Below are positions 35,082-43,985 of a stretch of DNA of 49,017 nt, in pieces. Under the pieces are notes generated by a model. That model worked only from the letters and a program-made list of their open reading frames with translations. It had not been told where the DNA came from and did not search any database. The DNA comes from Burkholderiales bacterium (GTDB taxonomy: Bacteria > Pseudomonadota > Gammaproteobacteria > Burkholderiales > Burkholderiaceae_C). Within the stretch, counting starts at the first letter, position 1. Each line of letters starts with the position of its first letter. The position numbers were made by a program, and so were the translations under genes. The stretch spans positions 1 to 49,017 of the forward strand of contig JAGWUS010000029.1 in the NCBI GenBank assembly GCA_028868305.1. Reading direction: 5' to 3'.

Positions 35082-36323
35082 ATGTCCACCCTGATCATTA
35101 CCCTGCCTAACACGCCGGCTTCGGCCTCGACGCCGGTTGAAAGCGTGTACAGCGAGGACGGCCTGGAGGCCACGCGTATTGCGAATGCACAACTATCGCT
35201 CATGCCGGCCACAGGTGCCCAAGTGGTGGCCCTGGTGCCGGCACAACAACTGTCCTGGCATGTGGTGACCCTGCCGCGCGGCACCCTGGAGCAAGGCTAT
35301 TTTGGTGACGGTGGCGCGAGCCGGCTGCACACCGTACTCGAAGGTTTGCTCGAAGACCGCCTGCTCGACGAGCCCGCCAGCCTGCACTTTGCCCTGGAAC
35401 CCAGACCCCGCGAGGGCAACCCCGTGCGGGTAGCCACCTGCAACAAGATCTGGCTGCAAGCCTGGATCGCCACCCTGGAGGCGGCCGGCCTGCCAGTGAC
35501 CCGCATCGTTCCCGAGATCTCCCCCACACCTCAGGACGCTGCCACGCCCGCCTGGCGGGTCATGGGCTCGCCCGAGCGGCCAGAGTTGCTGCGCAGTGAC
35601 GCCGAAGGTGTCACCTTGCTGCCCTTCAGTGCTGCTGCCATGGCGCTATTGGCTGCCCATGGGGCAGCAGATGCCTCCGCGCCACTGCTGGCCGAACCCG
35701 GCGTAGCTGCACTGGCTGAACAGGCTTTCAAGCGCCCGGCCACCCTGCAAACCCGCACCCAACGCGCCTTGCTCGCAGCCCAGGCCAACTGGGATCTGGC
35801 CCAGTTTGACCTGCTGCGCACCCTCGGTACTCGCACCCGCAAGCACCTGACGGCCCTCACCGGCAGCCTGTTGCGCGCGCCGCAGTGGCGCGCCGCCCGC
35901 TGGGCCAGTCTGGCACTGGTCATCCTCAATCTGGCCGGTCTGCAGGCCTGGGCCTGGAAAGAGCAGAGTGCACTGACCGCCAAGCGGGTGGCCATCCAGA
36001 ACACCCTGATGTCCACCTTCCCCGACGTGCGGGTGGTGGTCGACGCACCGCTGCAAATGGCCCGCGCCACAGCCGACCTGCAGCGCCAGAGCGGCACCGC
36101 CTCGGGCGCCGACCTGGAGGCCATGTTAAGCCAGTTTCAGGCTGCAGCCCCCGACACACCTCCGCCAGCAGCTATTGAATTTATAGCAGACGAACTCCAA
36201 CTCAAAGGTCTTGACGCTGCGCACCCCACCCTGACCGATGTGGCCACCCGCCTGCAGGCCCGTGGTTACATGGCACGCTGGGACGGCGACGCGCTGGTCC
36301 TCAGACAGGGAGGCCGTCCATGA
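35082..36323 (+). CDS. gspL: Type II secretion inner-membrane protein GspL
   Basis: A 413-residue bitopic protein that recruits the ATPase GspE. The cytoplasmic actin-like part covers about residues 1-260 (GAQVVALVPAQQLSWHVVTLP near the front). A hydrophobic helix (about 272-290) follows, and the periplasmic ferredoxin-like domain reads LQMARATADLQRQ to LQARGYMARWDGDALVL. It starts one base past the gspK stop and overlaps gspM by 4 bases. A 19-base dispersed repeat is embedded in frame at 36169-36187. Confidence 0.9.
   Translation: MSTLIITLPNTPASASTPVESVYSEDGLEATRIANAQLSLMPATGAQVVALVPAQQLSWHVVTLPRGTLEQGYFGDGGASRLHTVLEGLLEDRLLDEPASLHFALEPRPREGNPVRVATCNKIWLQAWIATLEAAGLPVTRIVPEISPTPQDAATPAWRVMGSPERPELLRSDAEGVTLLPFSAAAMALLAAHGAADASAPLLAEPGVAALAEQAFKRPATLQTRTQRALLAAQANWDLAQFDLLRTLGTRTRKHLTALTGSLLRAPQWRAARWASLALVILNLAGLQAWAWKEQSALTAKRVAIQNTLMSTFPDVRVVVDAPLQMARATADLQRQSGTASGADLEAMLSQFQAAAPDTPPPAAIEFIADELQLKGLDAAHPTLTDVATRLQARGYMARWDGDALVLRQGGRP
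36169..36187 (-). repeat. 19-base interrupted-palindrome repeat, copy f (in gspL)
   Basis: On the minus strand GCTATAAATTCAATAGCTG. It is read in frame as part of the segment AAIEFIAD of GspL. Confidence 0.6.
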
Positions 36324-36832
36324 GCCTGGCCTCCACCATGGCAACGCTGCAGGCCCGCTGGGGCCAGCTGGCTGCGCGGGAGCGCACCCTGCTGTCGCTG
36401 GCTGCGGCACTGGTCCTGCTGGCCGCGGTATGGCTGCTGTTCCTGTCGCCCATCATCACCACCCTGCGCAGTGCAGAAACCCAGTCCAGGGCACTGGATA
36501 CACAACTCCAGCAGATGCTGGCTCTGCAAACCCAGGTGCAGTCGCTGCAAAAGCAGCCCCCGCTGGCTTTTGACGAAGCGCTCAAGGCTTTGAACCTGGC
36601 CACCCAGCAAACTCTGGGCGCCAGCGCACAGGTGGCTGTGGCCGGCGAACGTGCCAGCGTGACCTTGCAAGGTGTATCACCCGACGCGCTGGCCCGATGG
36701 CTGGCGCAGGCCCGCCTGAATGCCCGCTCCGTGCCGCTGGAGGCCCGTCTGGCCCGTACAGTGTCGGCAAAAGACAACACCCAGGGGACTGTCTGGAACG
36801 GGGTGCTGGTCATGTCATTGCCTGCCCGATAA
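36320..36832 (+). CDS. gspM: Type II secretion inner-membrane protein GspM
   Basis: A 170-residue bitopic protein. A short cytoplasmic front (QARWGQLAARERTLLSLAAAL) leads into the helix at about residues 25-45. The periplasmic ferredoxin-like part includes GASAQVAVAGERASVTLQGV and ALARWLAQARLNARS. It pairs with GspL in the inner-membrane platform. It overlaps gspL by ATGA and ends 3 bases before gspN. Confidence 0.9.
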   Translation: MSLASTMATLQARWGQLAARERTLLSLAAALVLLAAVWLLFLSPIITTLRSAETQSRALDTQLQQMLALQTQVQSLQKQPPLAFDEALKALNLATQQTLGASAQVAVAGERASVTLQGVSPDALARWLAQARLNARSVPLEARLARTVSAKDNTQGTVWNGVLVMSLPAR

Positions 36833-36835
36833 GCA

Positions 36836-37633
36836 ATGGTCCGACGCCAACCCGCCCCCGCCGCACGCAGTCCCTGGGCCCTGGCCTGGGCGGGTGCCAT
36901 CGCGGGCGTGCTGACCGCCACCCTGGTGTTCGCCCCGGCGCGCTGGCTGGCTGCCGGTGTGCAGCGGCTCAGCGGTGAACAGGTTCGCCTGGTTGATGCC
37001 CGCGGCAGCGTCTGGGAGGGCTCGGCCCAACTGGTGCTCTCGGGGGGAGAAGGCAGTAGTGGTTCAGTGGCCCTGCCGGGCCTGCTTGCCTGGCACATCC
37101 GGCCGGCCTGGGGCGGTGTGACCGCCCAGGTCAGCGCCGATTGTTGCACCCGCACTCCGCTGCAACTCAACGCGGAACTGGCCGGCCTGGGGGGCCTGCA
37201 TCTCGTGCTGGCCGACGGCCAGTCACAGTGGCCCGCCGGGCTGCTGGTGGGGCTGGGAACACCCTGGAACACCGTGCAGCCCCAGGGCCAGTTGGTTGTC
37301 ACGAGCCAGGGTTTTGGCGCACAATGGGCCGAAGGACGGCTTTCGATGGAGGGGCGGGTGCAATTTGATGCCACGCAGATGTCATCGCGCCTGTCCACCA
37401 TTGCCCCGATGGGCAGCTACCGCCTGACCCTGCAGGGTGGCGCACCAACGCGAATCGCGCTGGCCACTTTGGAAGGCAGCCTGCTGCTCTCGGGACAAGG
37501 TCAGTGGGTAGGACAGCGATTGCACTTTGAGGGAGAAGCCAGCGCTGCGCCGGACCGGGTGGAGGCACTCTCCAACCTCCTGAATATTCTGGGACGGCGC
37601 GACGGTGCCCGTTCCATCATCAAACTGGGTTAA
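36836..37633 (+). CDS. gspN: Type II secretion protein GspN
   Basis: A 265-residue protein with one N-terminal hydrophobic helix (about residues 15-38) and a periplasmic beta-rich body (QVRLVDARGSVWEGSAQLVL, WHIRPAW, WAEGRLSMEGRVQFD). The front fits GspN, an accessory component present in only some type II systems. Position between gspM and gspD is the usual one in betaproteobacteria. Confidence 0.88.
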   Translation: MVRRQPAPAARSPWALAWAGAIAGVLTATLVFAPARWLAAGVQRLSGEQVRLVDARGSVWEGSAQLVLSGGEGSSGSVALPGLLAWHIRPAWGGVTAQVSADCCTRTPLQLNAELAGLGGLHLVLADGQSQWPAGLLVGLGTPWNTVQPQGQLVVTSQGFGAQWAEGRLSMEGRVQFDATQMSSRLSTIAPMGSYRLTLQGGAPTRIALATLEGSLLLSGQGQWVGQRLHFEGEASAAPDRVEALSNLLNILGRRDGARSIIKLG

Positions 37634-37635
37634 TC

Positions 37636-39750
37636 GTGAAATCACGTGGTATGAAACAGCCGCTCCGTCAGTCGCCAGTTGCTACAGTAGTTATAGCTGC
37701 TTGTGCAATGTTGACGGGGGCTTCAGGCCTTTTTCCTGCAAATCTTCTGGCACAACCAGCGGCTCCGGCCAGTGCGGCAGCGAGCCCAGCGGCCACAGGT
37801 ACCAGCGCGGCGCCCAAACGCGGCCAGCCCATCACCCTGAATTTCACCAACGCCGACATTGAAGCCGTAGCCCGCACCATGGCCACGCTGACCGGGCGCA
37901 ACGTGGTGGTCGACCCGCGCGTCAAGGGCACCATCACGCTCAATACCGAGTCGCCCGTGTCGCCGGCCATGGCCTACTACCAGTTCCGCACCCTGCTGCG
38001 CCTGCAGGGCTACACCGTGGTGCAGGGTGATGACCTGGACCGCGTGCTGCCCGAGGCCGATGCCAAGCTGCAAAGCAGCATGGTGGGCATCTCCGAGTCC
38101 GGCGAAAAGACCGCCAGCGGCAACCAGCTGATGACGCAGATCATCCGTCTGCAACATGAAAACGCCATTAACCTGGTGGCCATCCTGCGCCCGCTGATCA
38201 GCCCCAACAACACCATCAACGTCAATCCCGGCACCAATGCGCTGGTGATTACCGACTACGCCGACAACCTGCGCCGCCTGGCGCGCATCGTGGCTGCGCT
38301 GGACGTGGCCAATGCCACCGGTCTGGAAGTGGTGCCGCTCAAGCATGCCAATGCGGTCGATCTGGCACCTTTGGTGCTGCGCCTGCTGGATTCGGGCGGC
38401 AGCGCTGCGCCTGCAGGCCAGGCCGACACCGGTTTCAAGACCACGGTGCTGGCCGAACCGCGTTCCAACGCGCTGATCCTGCGGGCAGCCAACCAGGCCC
38501 GCCTGGCGCTGGCCATGTCGCTGATCGATAAGCTCGACCAGCCCGGTGGCAGCAACGCCAATGGCGACGCCGGCAACATTTATGTGGTCTACCTTAAGAA
38601 CGCTAACGCAGTGCAACTTGCGCCCATGCTGCGCGCCGCCATAAGTGGCGAGGCGGCCGGCCGCATAGCCACGGGCGCAGCCGCTGGCAACACCGCGGCC
38701 GCAAATGCCGCCTCCACGGGCGGCCAGATCCAGGCCGACCCGGCCACCAACGCGCTCATCATTACCGGGTCCCAACCCCAGTACCGCCAGTTGCGTGCGG
38801 TGATCGACAAGCTCGACGCCCGGCGCGCGCAGGTGTTTGTGGAAAGCCTGATCGCCGAGGTCAACGCCGACAAGGCCGCCGAATTCGGCATCCAGTGGCA
38901 GGGCGTGCTGGGCAAGAATGGCGACGCCAATGTGGGCCTGCTGGGTACCAACTTCAGCATTGGCGGTACCAACATCGTGAAGCTGGCCACCAGCGCCGCC
39001 AGCGGCACGGTGTCGCCCTCCACCGGCATCAATGTGGGCGTGGCCAGCCAGGTCAACGGCGTCTACGTGCTGGGCTTTCTGGCGCGCTTTCTGGAAGCCA
39101 GTGGCGACGGCAACATCCTGTCCACACCCAATCTGCTGACCCTGGACAACGAAGAGGCCAAGATCGTCATCGGCCAGAACGTGCCTTTTGTGACCGGCCA
39201 GTACACCAATACCGGCGCGTCCACCACCACCGTCAACCCGTTCCAGACCATTGAGCGCAAGGACGTGGGCCTCACCTTGCGGGTCAAACCGCAAATCAGC
39301 GAAAACGGCACCGTCAAACTGACCATCTTCCAGGAAGTCTCCAGCGTGCAGGCCTCCTCGGTGAACTCGGCTACCGGCCTGATCACCAACAAGCGCTCCA
39401 TCGAGTCCAACGTGCTGGTCCAGGACGGCGCTATCGTGGTGCTGGGTGGACTGCTGTCCGACGAATACGCCGGCAACCAGGAAAAGGTGCCCGGGCTGGC
39501 CGACGTACCCTTCTTTGGCAACCTGTTCAAAAGCGAAGCCCGCAGCCGCAAGAAGACCAATCTGATGGTGTTCCTGCGTCCGGTGGTGGTGCGTGATGCC
39601 GCTGCCATCGACGCACTCTCGCTGGACCGCTATGAAGCCATGCGCAGCTCCCAGCAACAGGGCCAGCCGGTGCAAAGCAATCTGGTGCCCATCAACGAAG
39701 CGCCCGTTCTGCCATCGGCACCTACTTCGACGCCTGCCAAAAAACCATGA
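37636..39750 (+). CDS. gspD: Type II secretin GspD
   Basis: A 704-residue outer-membrane channel subunit. A cleavable signal peptide, the N0 domain (ITLNFTNADIEAVARTMATLTGRNVVVDPRV), three repeated N1-N3 domains and the secretin core from about residue 400 are seen. The core ends with VPGLADVPFFGNLFK and the Arg-Lys-Lys turn. The start is drawn at GTG 37636, and ATG 37651 is equally possible. Multimers form the gate through which folded proteins leave. It overlaps gspE by ATGA. A 19-base repeat lies in the signal peptide (37681-37699). Confidence 0.95.
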   Translation: MKSRGMKQPLRQSPVATVVIAACAMLTGASGLFPANLLAQPAAPASAAASPAATGTSAAPKRGQPITLNFTNADIEAVARTMATLTGRNVVVDPRVKGTITLNTESPVSPAMAYYQFRTLLRLQGYTVVQGDDLDRVLPEADAKLQSSMVGISESGEKTASGNQLMTQIIRLQHENAINLVAILRPLISPNNTINVNPGTNALVITDYADNLRRLARIVAALDVANATGLEVVPLKHANAVDLAPLVLRLLDSGGSAAPAGQADTGFKTTVLAEPRSNALILRAANQARLALAMSLIDKLDQPGGSNANGDAGNIYVVYLKNANAVQLAPMLRAAISGEAAGRIATGAAAGNTAAANAASTGGQIQADPATNALIITGSQPQYRQLRAVIDKLDARRAQVFVESLIAEVNADKAAEFGIQWQGVLGKNGDANVGLLGTNFSIGGTNIVKLATSAASGTVSPSTGINVGVASQVNGVYVLGFLARFLEASGDGNILSTPNLLTLDNEEAKIVIGQNVPFVTGQYTNTGASTTTVNPFQTIERKDVGLTLRVKPQISENGTVKLTIFQEVSSVQASSVNSATGLITNKRSIESNVLVQDGAIVVLGGLLSDEYAGNQEKVPGLADVPFFGNLFKSEARSRKKTNLMVFLRPVVVRDAAAIDALSLDRYEAMRSSQQQGQPVQSNLVPINEAPVLPSAPTSTPAKKP
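37681..37699 (+). repeat. 19-base interrupted-palindrome repeat, copy g (in gspD signal peptide)
   Basis: GCTACAGTAGTTATAGCTG, read in frame as ATVVIAA within the hydrophobic core of the signal peptide. Confidence 0.55.
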
Positions 39751-41156
39751 GTGCAGGCGCGCTTTACCCGCTGCCCTACGCATTTGCGCGCAGCCAGCAA
39801 CTGCTGCTGGAAGACACCAATGGCGACCTCACCTTGTGGCTGCACAGCCTGGAAAACGAGGGAGCGGCCAGCAGCGTGAGCGAGGTCATGCGCAAGTACC
39901 CGGTTCACCGGGTCGAGGTAGCGCCCGCCGAACAACTGCGCCAGCGCATTAGCGCGGCCTATGCCCAGAGCGAATCCAGTGCCGCCACCGTGGTGAGCGA
40001 GGTGGAAAGCGATATCGACCTCTCGCGCATGATGCTGGCGCTACCGGCCATTGAAGACCTGCTGGAAACCTCGGACGACGCGCCCATCATCCGCATGCTC
40101 AATGCGCTGCTGACGCAGGCTGCGCGCGATGGCGCCAGCGACATCCACATTGAGCCCTACGAACGTCATTCCACCGTGCGCTTCCGGGTGGATGGCACAT
40201 TGCGCGACGTGGTGCAGCCCAACCGCGCCTTGCACGCGGCGCTGATCTCGCGCCTGAAAATCATGGCCGAGCTCGACATTGCCGAAAAACGCCTGCCACA
40301 AGACGGCCGCATCTCCTTACGCATCGGCACCCGTGCGGTGGATGTGCGGGTCAGCACCCTGCCCAGTGCCCACGGCGAACGCGCGGTGCTGCGCCTGCTG
40401 GACAAAAGCGGTGCCAAACTCAGCCTCGAATCCGTGGGCATGCAGGGCGATGTGCTCAAGCGCTTTGAACACCTTGTGGCGCAGCCGCACGGCATCATTC
40501 TGGTGACAGGCCCCACCGGCTCAGGCAAGACCACCACGCTGTACGCCGCCATGGAACGGCTCGATACGCGCGGCCAGAACATCATGACGGTGGAAGACCC
40601 GATCGAGTACGAACTGCCCGGCGTGGGCCAGACCCAGGTCAACGCCAAAATCGACCTCACCTTTGCCAAGGCCCTGCGCGCCATCCTGCGCCAGGACCCC
40701 GACATCATCATGATTGGCGAGATCCGCGATTTCGAGACCGCGCAGATCGCCGTACAGGCCTCGCTCACCGGCCACCTGGTGCTAGCCACCCTGCACACCA
40801 ACGACGCGGCCAGTGCGGTCACCCGCCTGAGCGACATGGGCATTGAGCCTTTTCTGCTCAGTTCATCCCTGCTGGGTGTGCTGGCGCAGCGGCTGGTGCG
40901 CAAACTGTGTCCGCAATGCCACGGCGCCGGCTGTGCTGCCTGCAGCCGCACCGGCTACCACGGCCGCACCGGGGTGTTTGAGTTGCTGGTGGCCGACGAT
41001 GCCATCCGCGCGCAAGTTCATACCAAGGCTTCCGAGGCAGAGATACGCGCCGCTGCCATTGCCGGCGGCATGACGCTGATGCGCGAAGATGGCGAGCGCC
41101 TGATCAAGGCGGGCATTACCTCGCGCGAAGAGCTGGTGCGGGTGACGCGGGACTGA
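39747..41156 (+). CDS. gspE: Type II secretion ATPase GspE
   Basis: A 469-residue cytoplasmic motor. The N1E-like front (about residues 1-95) is followed by the ATPase core with GASDIHIEPYERHSTVRFRVDG, Walker A GPTGSGKTTTLYA (about 255-267), Asp box MTVEDPIEYELPG, Walker B DIIMIGEIRDFETAQIA, and the His box LVLATLHTNDAASAVTRL. A four-cysteine zinc motif (CPQCHGAGCAAC, about 388-399) is present. It drives pseudopilus assembly through GspL and GspF. The usual partner gspF is not next to it but 1.6 kb downstream. Confidence 0.96.
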   Translation: MSAGALYPLPYAFARSQQLLLEDTNGDLTLWLHSLENEGAASSVSEVMRKYPVHRVEVAPAEQLRQRISAAYAQSESSAATVVSEVESDIDLSRMMLALPAIEDLLETSDDAPIIRMLNALLTQAARDGASDIHIEPYERHSTVRFRVDGTLRDVVQPNRALHAALISRLKIMAELDIAEKRLPQDGRISLRIGTRAVDVRVSTLPSAHGERAVLRLLDKSGAKLSLESVGMQGDVLKRFEHLVAQPHGIILVTGPTGSGKTTTLYAAMERLDTRGQNIMTVEDPIEYELPGVGQTQVNAKIDLTFAKALRAILRQDPDIIMIGEIRDFETAQIAVQASLTGHLVLATLHTNDAASAVTRLSDMGIEPFLLSSSLLGVLAQRLVRKLCPQCHGAGCAACSRTGYHGRTGVFELLVADDAIRAQVHTKASEAEIRAAAIAGGMTLMREDGERLIKAGITSREELVRVTRD

Positions 41157-41293
41157 GCGGCGCGGGAGACTGCAATGCAGCGTAAGTTGGTCCATGTGGC
41201 TTGCCGGAGTTTTGATATCTGAGCAAGTTTTCCAGTTTCTAACCGTAGGCGTAACAGGATCATCCTGCCTGCTACATCACCAAGGAGTTCGTC

Positions 41294-42064
41294 GTGCCTA
41301 CAGTTGAAAACCGCGGTATCCAAATTCACTATGAAGTTCACGGGAGCGGACACCCTGTTGTTCTAGTCCACGGAGGCACCGTAAACTTCAAGAGCAACTA
41401 TGCAGATTTCGGCTGGATCGAATCGCTGAATAACAATGGACTACAGGTGATTGGTCTCGATCTTCGCGGACACGGCAAGAGCGGCAAGCCGCACGACATT
41501 GGATCGTACGGAACTTCGAATCTAGCCGGCGACGTTATCGCCGTCCTTGAAAAACTTTCGCTGGCTCGTGCATCGCTTGTGGCCTACTCAATAGGAACTG
41601 CGGTAGCTCTCAACTTGTTGCAATCCACTCCCGAGCGATTTGATAGAGCCGCGCTCATCGCGACCGGTGATGGACTGATTGGGCATCCCCCACACACGTT
41701 CTACAACATTCTTCCAGCCTTGGTGGAGGTACTTAACAGAACCGAGTATCCAAAGGACCTCCCGAAATACTTGTCAACGTACTGGAACTTTGTTGCTGCA
41801 ACTGATGGCGATTGGCAGGCTCTGCGGGCACTTGCTCAGGCAAGCTATGAGCCCCTGTCAATGACAGATGCTGCGGCTATCACTATCCCGACACTAGTAA
41901 TTAGTGGTCAGAAGGACTTGGTCCTCGGACGGGGTGCAAAGCTGGCACAAGCCCTAGGACAAGGAAGGTACGTCGAGGTTCCTGGCGCTGACCACTTTTC
42001 ACTCGCCGCGGATTCAGGCGTCAGAGCTTCCGTTGCCGATTTCATGCGGCCTTCTGCTGTTTAG
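41294..42064 (+). CDS. Alpha/beta hydrolase, inserted in the gsp cluster
   Basis: A 256-residue alpha/beta-hydrolase-fold enzyme. The oxyanion segment VVLVHGGT, the strand VIGLDLRGHGKSGKP, nucleophile VAYSIGTA (Ser near residue 99, with Ala instead of the usual first Gly of GxSxG), Asp in VISGQKDLVLG and His in GADHFSLA make up a full triad. Starts at GTG 41294 after AAGGAG. Codon use and GC are visibly lower than in the flanking gsp genes, suggesting recent arrival. Substrate unknown. Not related to secretion by sequence. Confidence 0.88.
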   Translation: MPTVENRGIQIHYEVHGSGHPVVLVHGGTVNFKSNYADFGWIESLNNNGLQVIGLDLRGHGKSGKPHDIGSYGTSNLAGDVIAVLEKLSLARASLVAYSIGTAVALNLLQSTPERFDRAALIATGDGLIGHPPHTFYNILPALVEVLNRTEYPKDLPKYLSTYWNFVAATDGDWQALRALAQASYEPLSMTDAAAITIPTLVISGQKDLVLGRGAKLAQALGQGRYVEVPGADHFSLAADSGVRASVADFMRPSAV

Positions 42065-42112
42065 CGCATGCGTCTAACCCCTGCCTGACGCGGTGCACCA
42101 TACATAGATCCA

Positions 42113-42253
42113 TTAAGGGCAATACACGCCACCCGTTTCGGTGCGCTCCAGCATGTCCAAATCCGTCAGCAGGATATCGGCGTCTTGATGCACCCGCTTG
42201 GCATCGCGGCCCACCGCGCGGGCAAACTGCTGATGTGACTGGCCCTCGCGCCT
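42113..42253 (-). pseudogene. Remnant of a winged-helix DNA-binding protein
   Basis: On the minus strand, about 45 codons ending at a TAA (42113-42115) read HQQFARAVGRDAKRVHQDAD and LTDLDMLERTETGGVYCP. This resembles the helix-turn-helix region of HVO_A0114-type putative DNA-binding proteins (pattern ELARxxGRDxKxVHRDV, then LGLVERT). The N-terminal part is missing and no start is apparent. It lies in the insert that separates gspE and gspF, so it is probably a leftover of a mobile or toxin-antitoxin-like gene. The match is by eye only. Confidence 0.5.
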
Positions 42254-42336
42254 GCAACTGGCCGGTTTTTCCCCCTTTATCCCGCTTTAGTTTTCCGGCG
42301 GCCTGCCCAGAATCAGGGCCATCCAGGAGAACAACG

Positions 42337-42705
42337 ATGGCGCTGCAATACCAGCTCAAACAAGGCAACTACCACCTCTACGACCTCAGCACCCCGCTGA
42401 GCAAGGCGACCGGTGAACACCGCCTTCGCCTGATGACCGATACCGTGGCCATTGCCTTTGATGCCCGCACTGGCGAGCTGCGCGAACATGGCAGCCCCAC
42501 CCGCATCCACTCCTGGGCCAACAACACCAGGCGCCGCCTGCGTGCCGAAGGCGCGCTGGACCGTGCCAACGACATCGTGGTCGTTTCCGGCCCGCTGCCG
42601 GTGGACGAGATCAACAAATGCCTGCAGATCAACGGCTACTGCCGCCGCATGTTCTCGCGTCTGGCAACCATGCCGCACGGCAAACGCCTGCAGCACACGC
42701 ACTGA
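42337..42705 (+). CDS. Small hypothetical protein before gspF
   Basis: A 122-residue soluble protein with no recognised family. The ATG at 42337 has a good AGGAGA site. It reads as mixed alpha/beta with a basic middle (NNTRRRLRAEGALDRAND) and a conserved-looking CLQINGYCRRMFSRL near the end. GC is high like the gsp genes, unlike the hydrolase. It lies 45 bases before gspF and may share its transcript. Confidence 0.65.
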   Translation: MALQYQLKQGNYHLYDLSTPLSKATGEHRLRLMTDTVAIAFDARTGELREHGSPTRIHSWANNTRRRLRAEGALDRANDIVVVSGPLPVDEINKCLQINGYCRRMFSRLATMPHGKRLQHTH

Positions 42706-42750
42706 CCGCGCAGGCGCTCCAATGGGGGCTTTAGGGGCTACCATTGGCGC

Positions 42751-43983
42751 ATGCCCGCCTTTTCCTTTGAAGCCTTAAGCGCCAGCGGCGAGACCCGCAA
42801 GGGGATCATCGACGCCGACAGCGCCCGCACCGCACGCGGTCTGCTGCGTGCGCAGGCCCTGGTGCCATTGGCGGTAGCGCCGGTGGGAGCCGGCGCCGAC
42901 ACCACGGGCTCGGGCGCTGGCATCAGCACCACCCTGTGGAGCAAGCGCGTGTTCAGCGCCACCGCACTGGCGATCTGGACGCGCCAGATCGCTGGACTGG
43001 TGCGCTCTGGCCTGCCGCTGGAGCGGGCGCTGACCGCCCTGGCCGACGAAGCCGAAGACGAGCGCCAGCGCAACCTGGTGGCCGCCCTGCGCTCCGAGGT
43101 CAACGGCGGCACCGCCTTTGCCGCCGCCCTGACCCAGCACCCCCGTGAGTTTTCCACCACCTACTGCGCCGTCGTGGGGGCGGGTGAACACAGCGGCAAC
43201 CTGGGCCTGGTGCTGGAGCGTTTGGCCGACGACCTGGAACAAAGCCAGACACTCAAATCGCAACTGGTGGGCGCCGCGCTGTACCCTGCCATCGTGACGC
43301 TGGTGGCCATCGTCATCGTGACCTTTTTGCTGGCCTATGTCGTGCCGCAGGTCGCGCAGGTATTTGCCGGCAGCAAGCGGGCGCTGCCCATGCTGACCGT
43401 CATCATGCTGGGGCTGGGCAGTTTTGTGCGCAACCAGGGCTGGCTGATTCTGATTGCTATTGTTTTAGGAGCTGTCGCTGCACGCGTGGCATGGGCTAGC
43501 GCCGCATTTCGTGAAAAGTTTGATGCTTTCTGGCTGACTCTGCCGCTGGTCGGACGCCTGGCCCGCGGCTACAACGCTGCTCGCTTTGCCGGCACGCTGG
43601 CCATGCTGGCGGCAGCGGGCGTACCTATTCTCAAGGCCCTGCAGGCGGCGGCCGACACCCTGTCCAACCGCGCCATGCGCACCGACGCGCTCGATGCGCT
43701 GGTACTGGTACGCGAAGGCGCACCGCTGGCCTCGGCGCTGAGCCAGAAAAAACGCTTTCCCGGCCTGCTGGGCATGTTCGCCCGCCTAGGCGAGCAGACC
43801 GGACAGTTGCCGGTGATGCTGGAACGCGCCGCAAAACAGTTGGGTACCGAAGTGCAGCGCCGCGCCATGCAGATGGCCACGCTGCTGGAGCCCCTGCTCA
43901 TCGTCAGCATGGGCCTGGTCGTGATGTTGATTGTGCTGGCCGTTCTGCTGCCCATCATTGAGCTCAACCAGTTGGTGCGCTGA
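42751..43983 (+). CDS. gspF: Type II secretion inner-membrane platform protein GspF
   Basis: A 410-residue polytopic protein with two T2SSF domains (about residues 70-195 and 275-398) and three membrane helices (about 170-195, 220-240 and 378-403). Family blocks WTRQIAGLVRSGLPLERAL and GYNAARFAGTLAMLAAAGVPILKAL are clear. It forms the platform on which GspE acts. The gene is cut off from gspE by the hydrolase insert. Its stop is 2 bases from the stop of the convergent FNR-type gene. Confidence 0.95.
   Translation: MPAFSFEALSASGETRKGIIDADSARTARGLLRAQALVPLAVAPVGAGADTTGSGAGISTTLWSKRVFSATALAIWTRQIAGLVRSGLPLERALTALADEAEDERQRNLVAALRSEVNGGTAFAAALTQHPREFSTTYCAVVGAGEHSGNLGLVLERLADDLEQSQTLKSQLVGAALYPAIVTLVAIVIVTFLLAYVVPQVAQVFAGSKRALPMLTVIMLGLGSFVRNQGWLILIAIVLGAVAARVAWASAAFREKFDAFWLTLPLVGRLARGYNAARFAGTLAMLAAAGVPILKALQAAADTLSNRAMRTDALDALVLVREGAPLASALSQKKRFPGLLGMFARLGEQTGQLPVMLERAAKQLGTEVQRRAMQMATLLEPLLIVSMGLVVMLIVLAVLLPIIELNQLVR
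43456..43474 (+). repeat. 19-base interrupted-palindrome repeat, copy c (in gspF)
   Basis: GCTATTGTTTTAGGAGCTG, read in frame as AIVLGAV of a GspF membrane helix. Its low GC stands out within the gene. Confidence 0.55.
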
Positions 43984-43985
43984 GG

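Noticed and set aside
37723..39783. 686-codon minus-strand open frame opposite gspD
   Set aside because: A long GC-rich shadow of the secretin gene. Composition is dominated by His, Gly and Ala, with no domain pattern.
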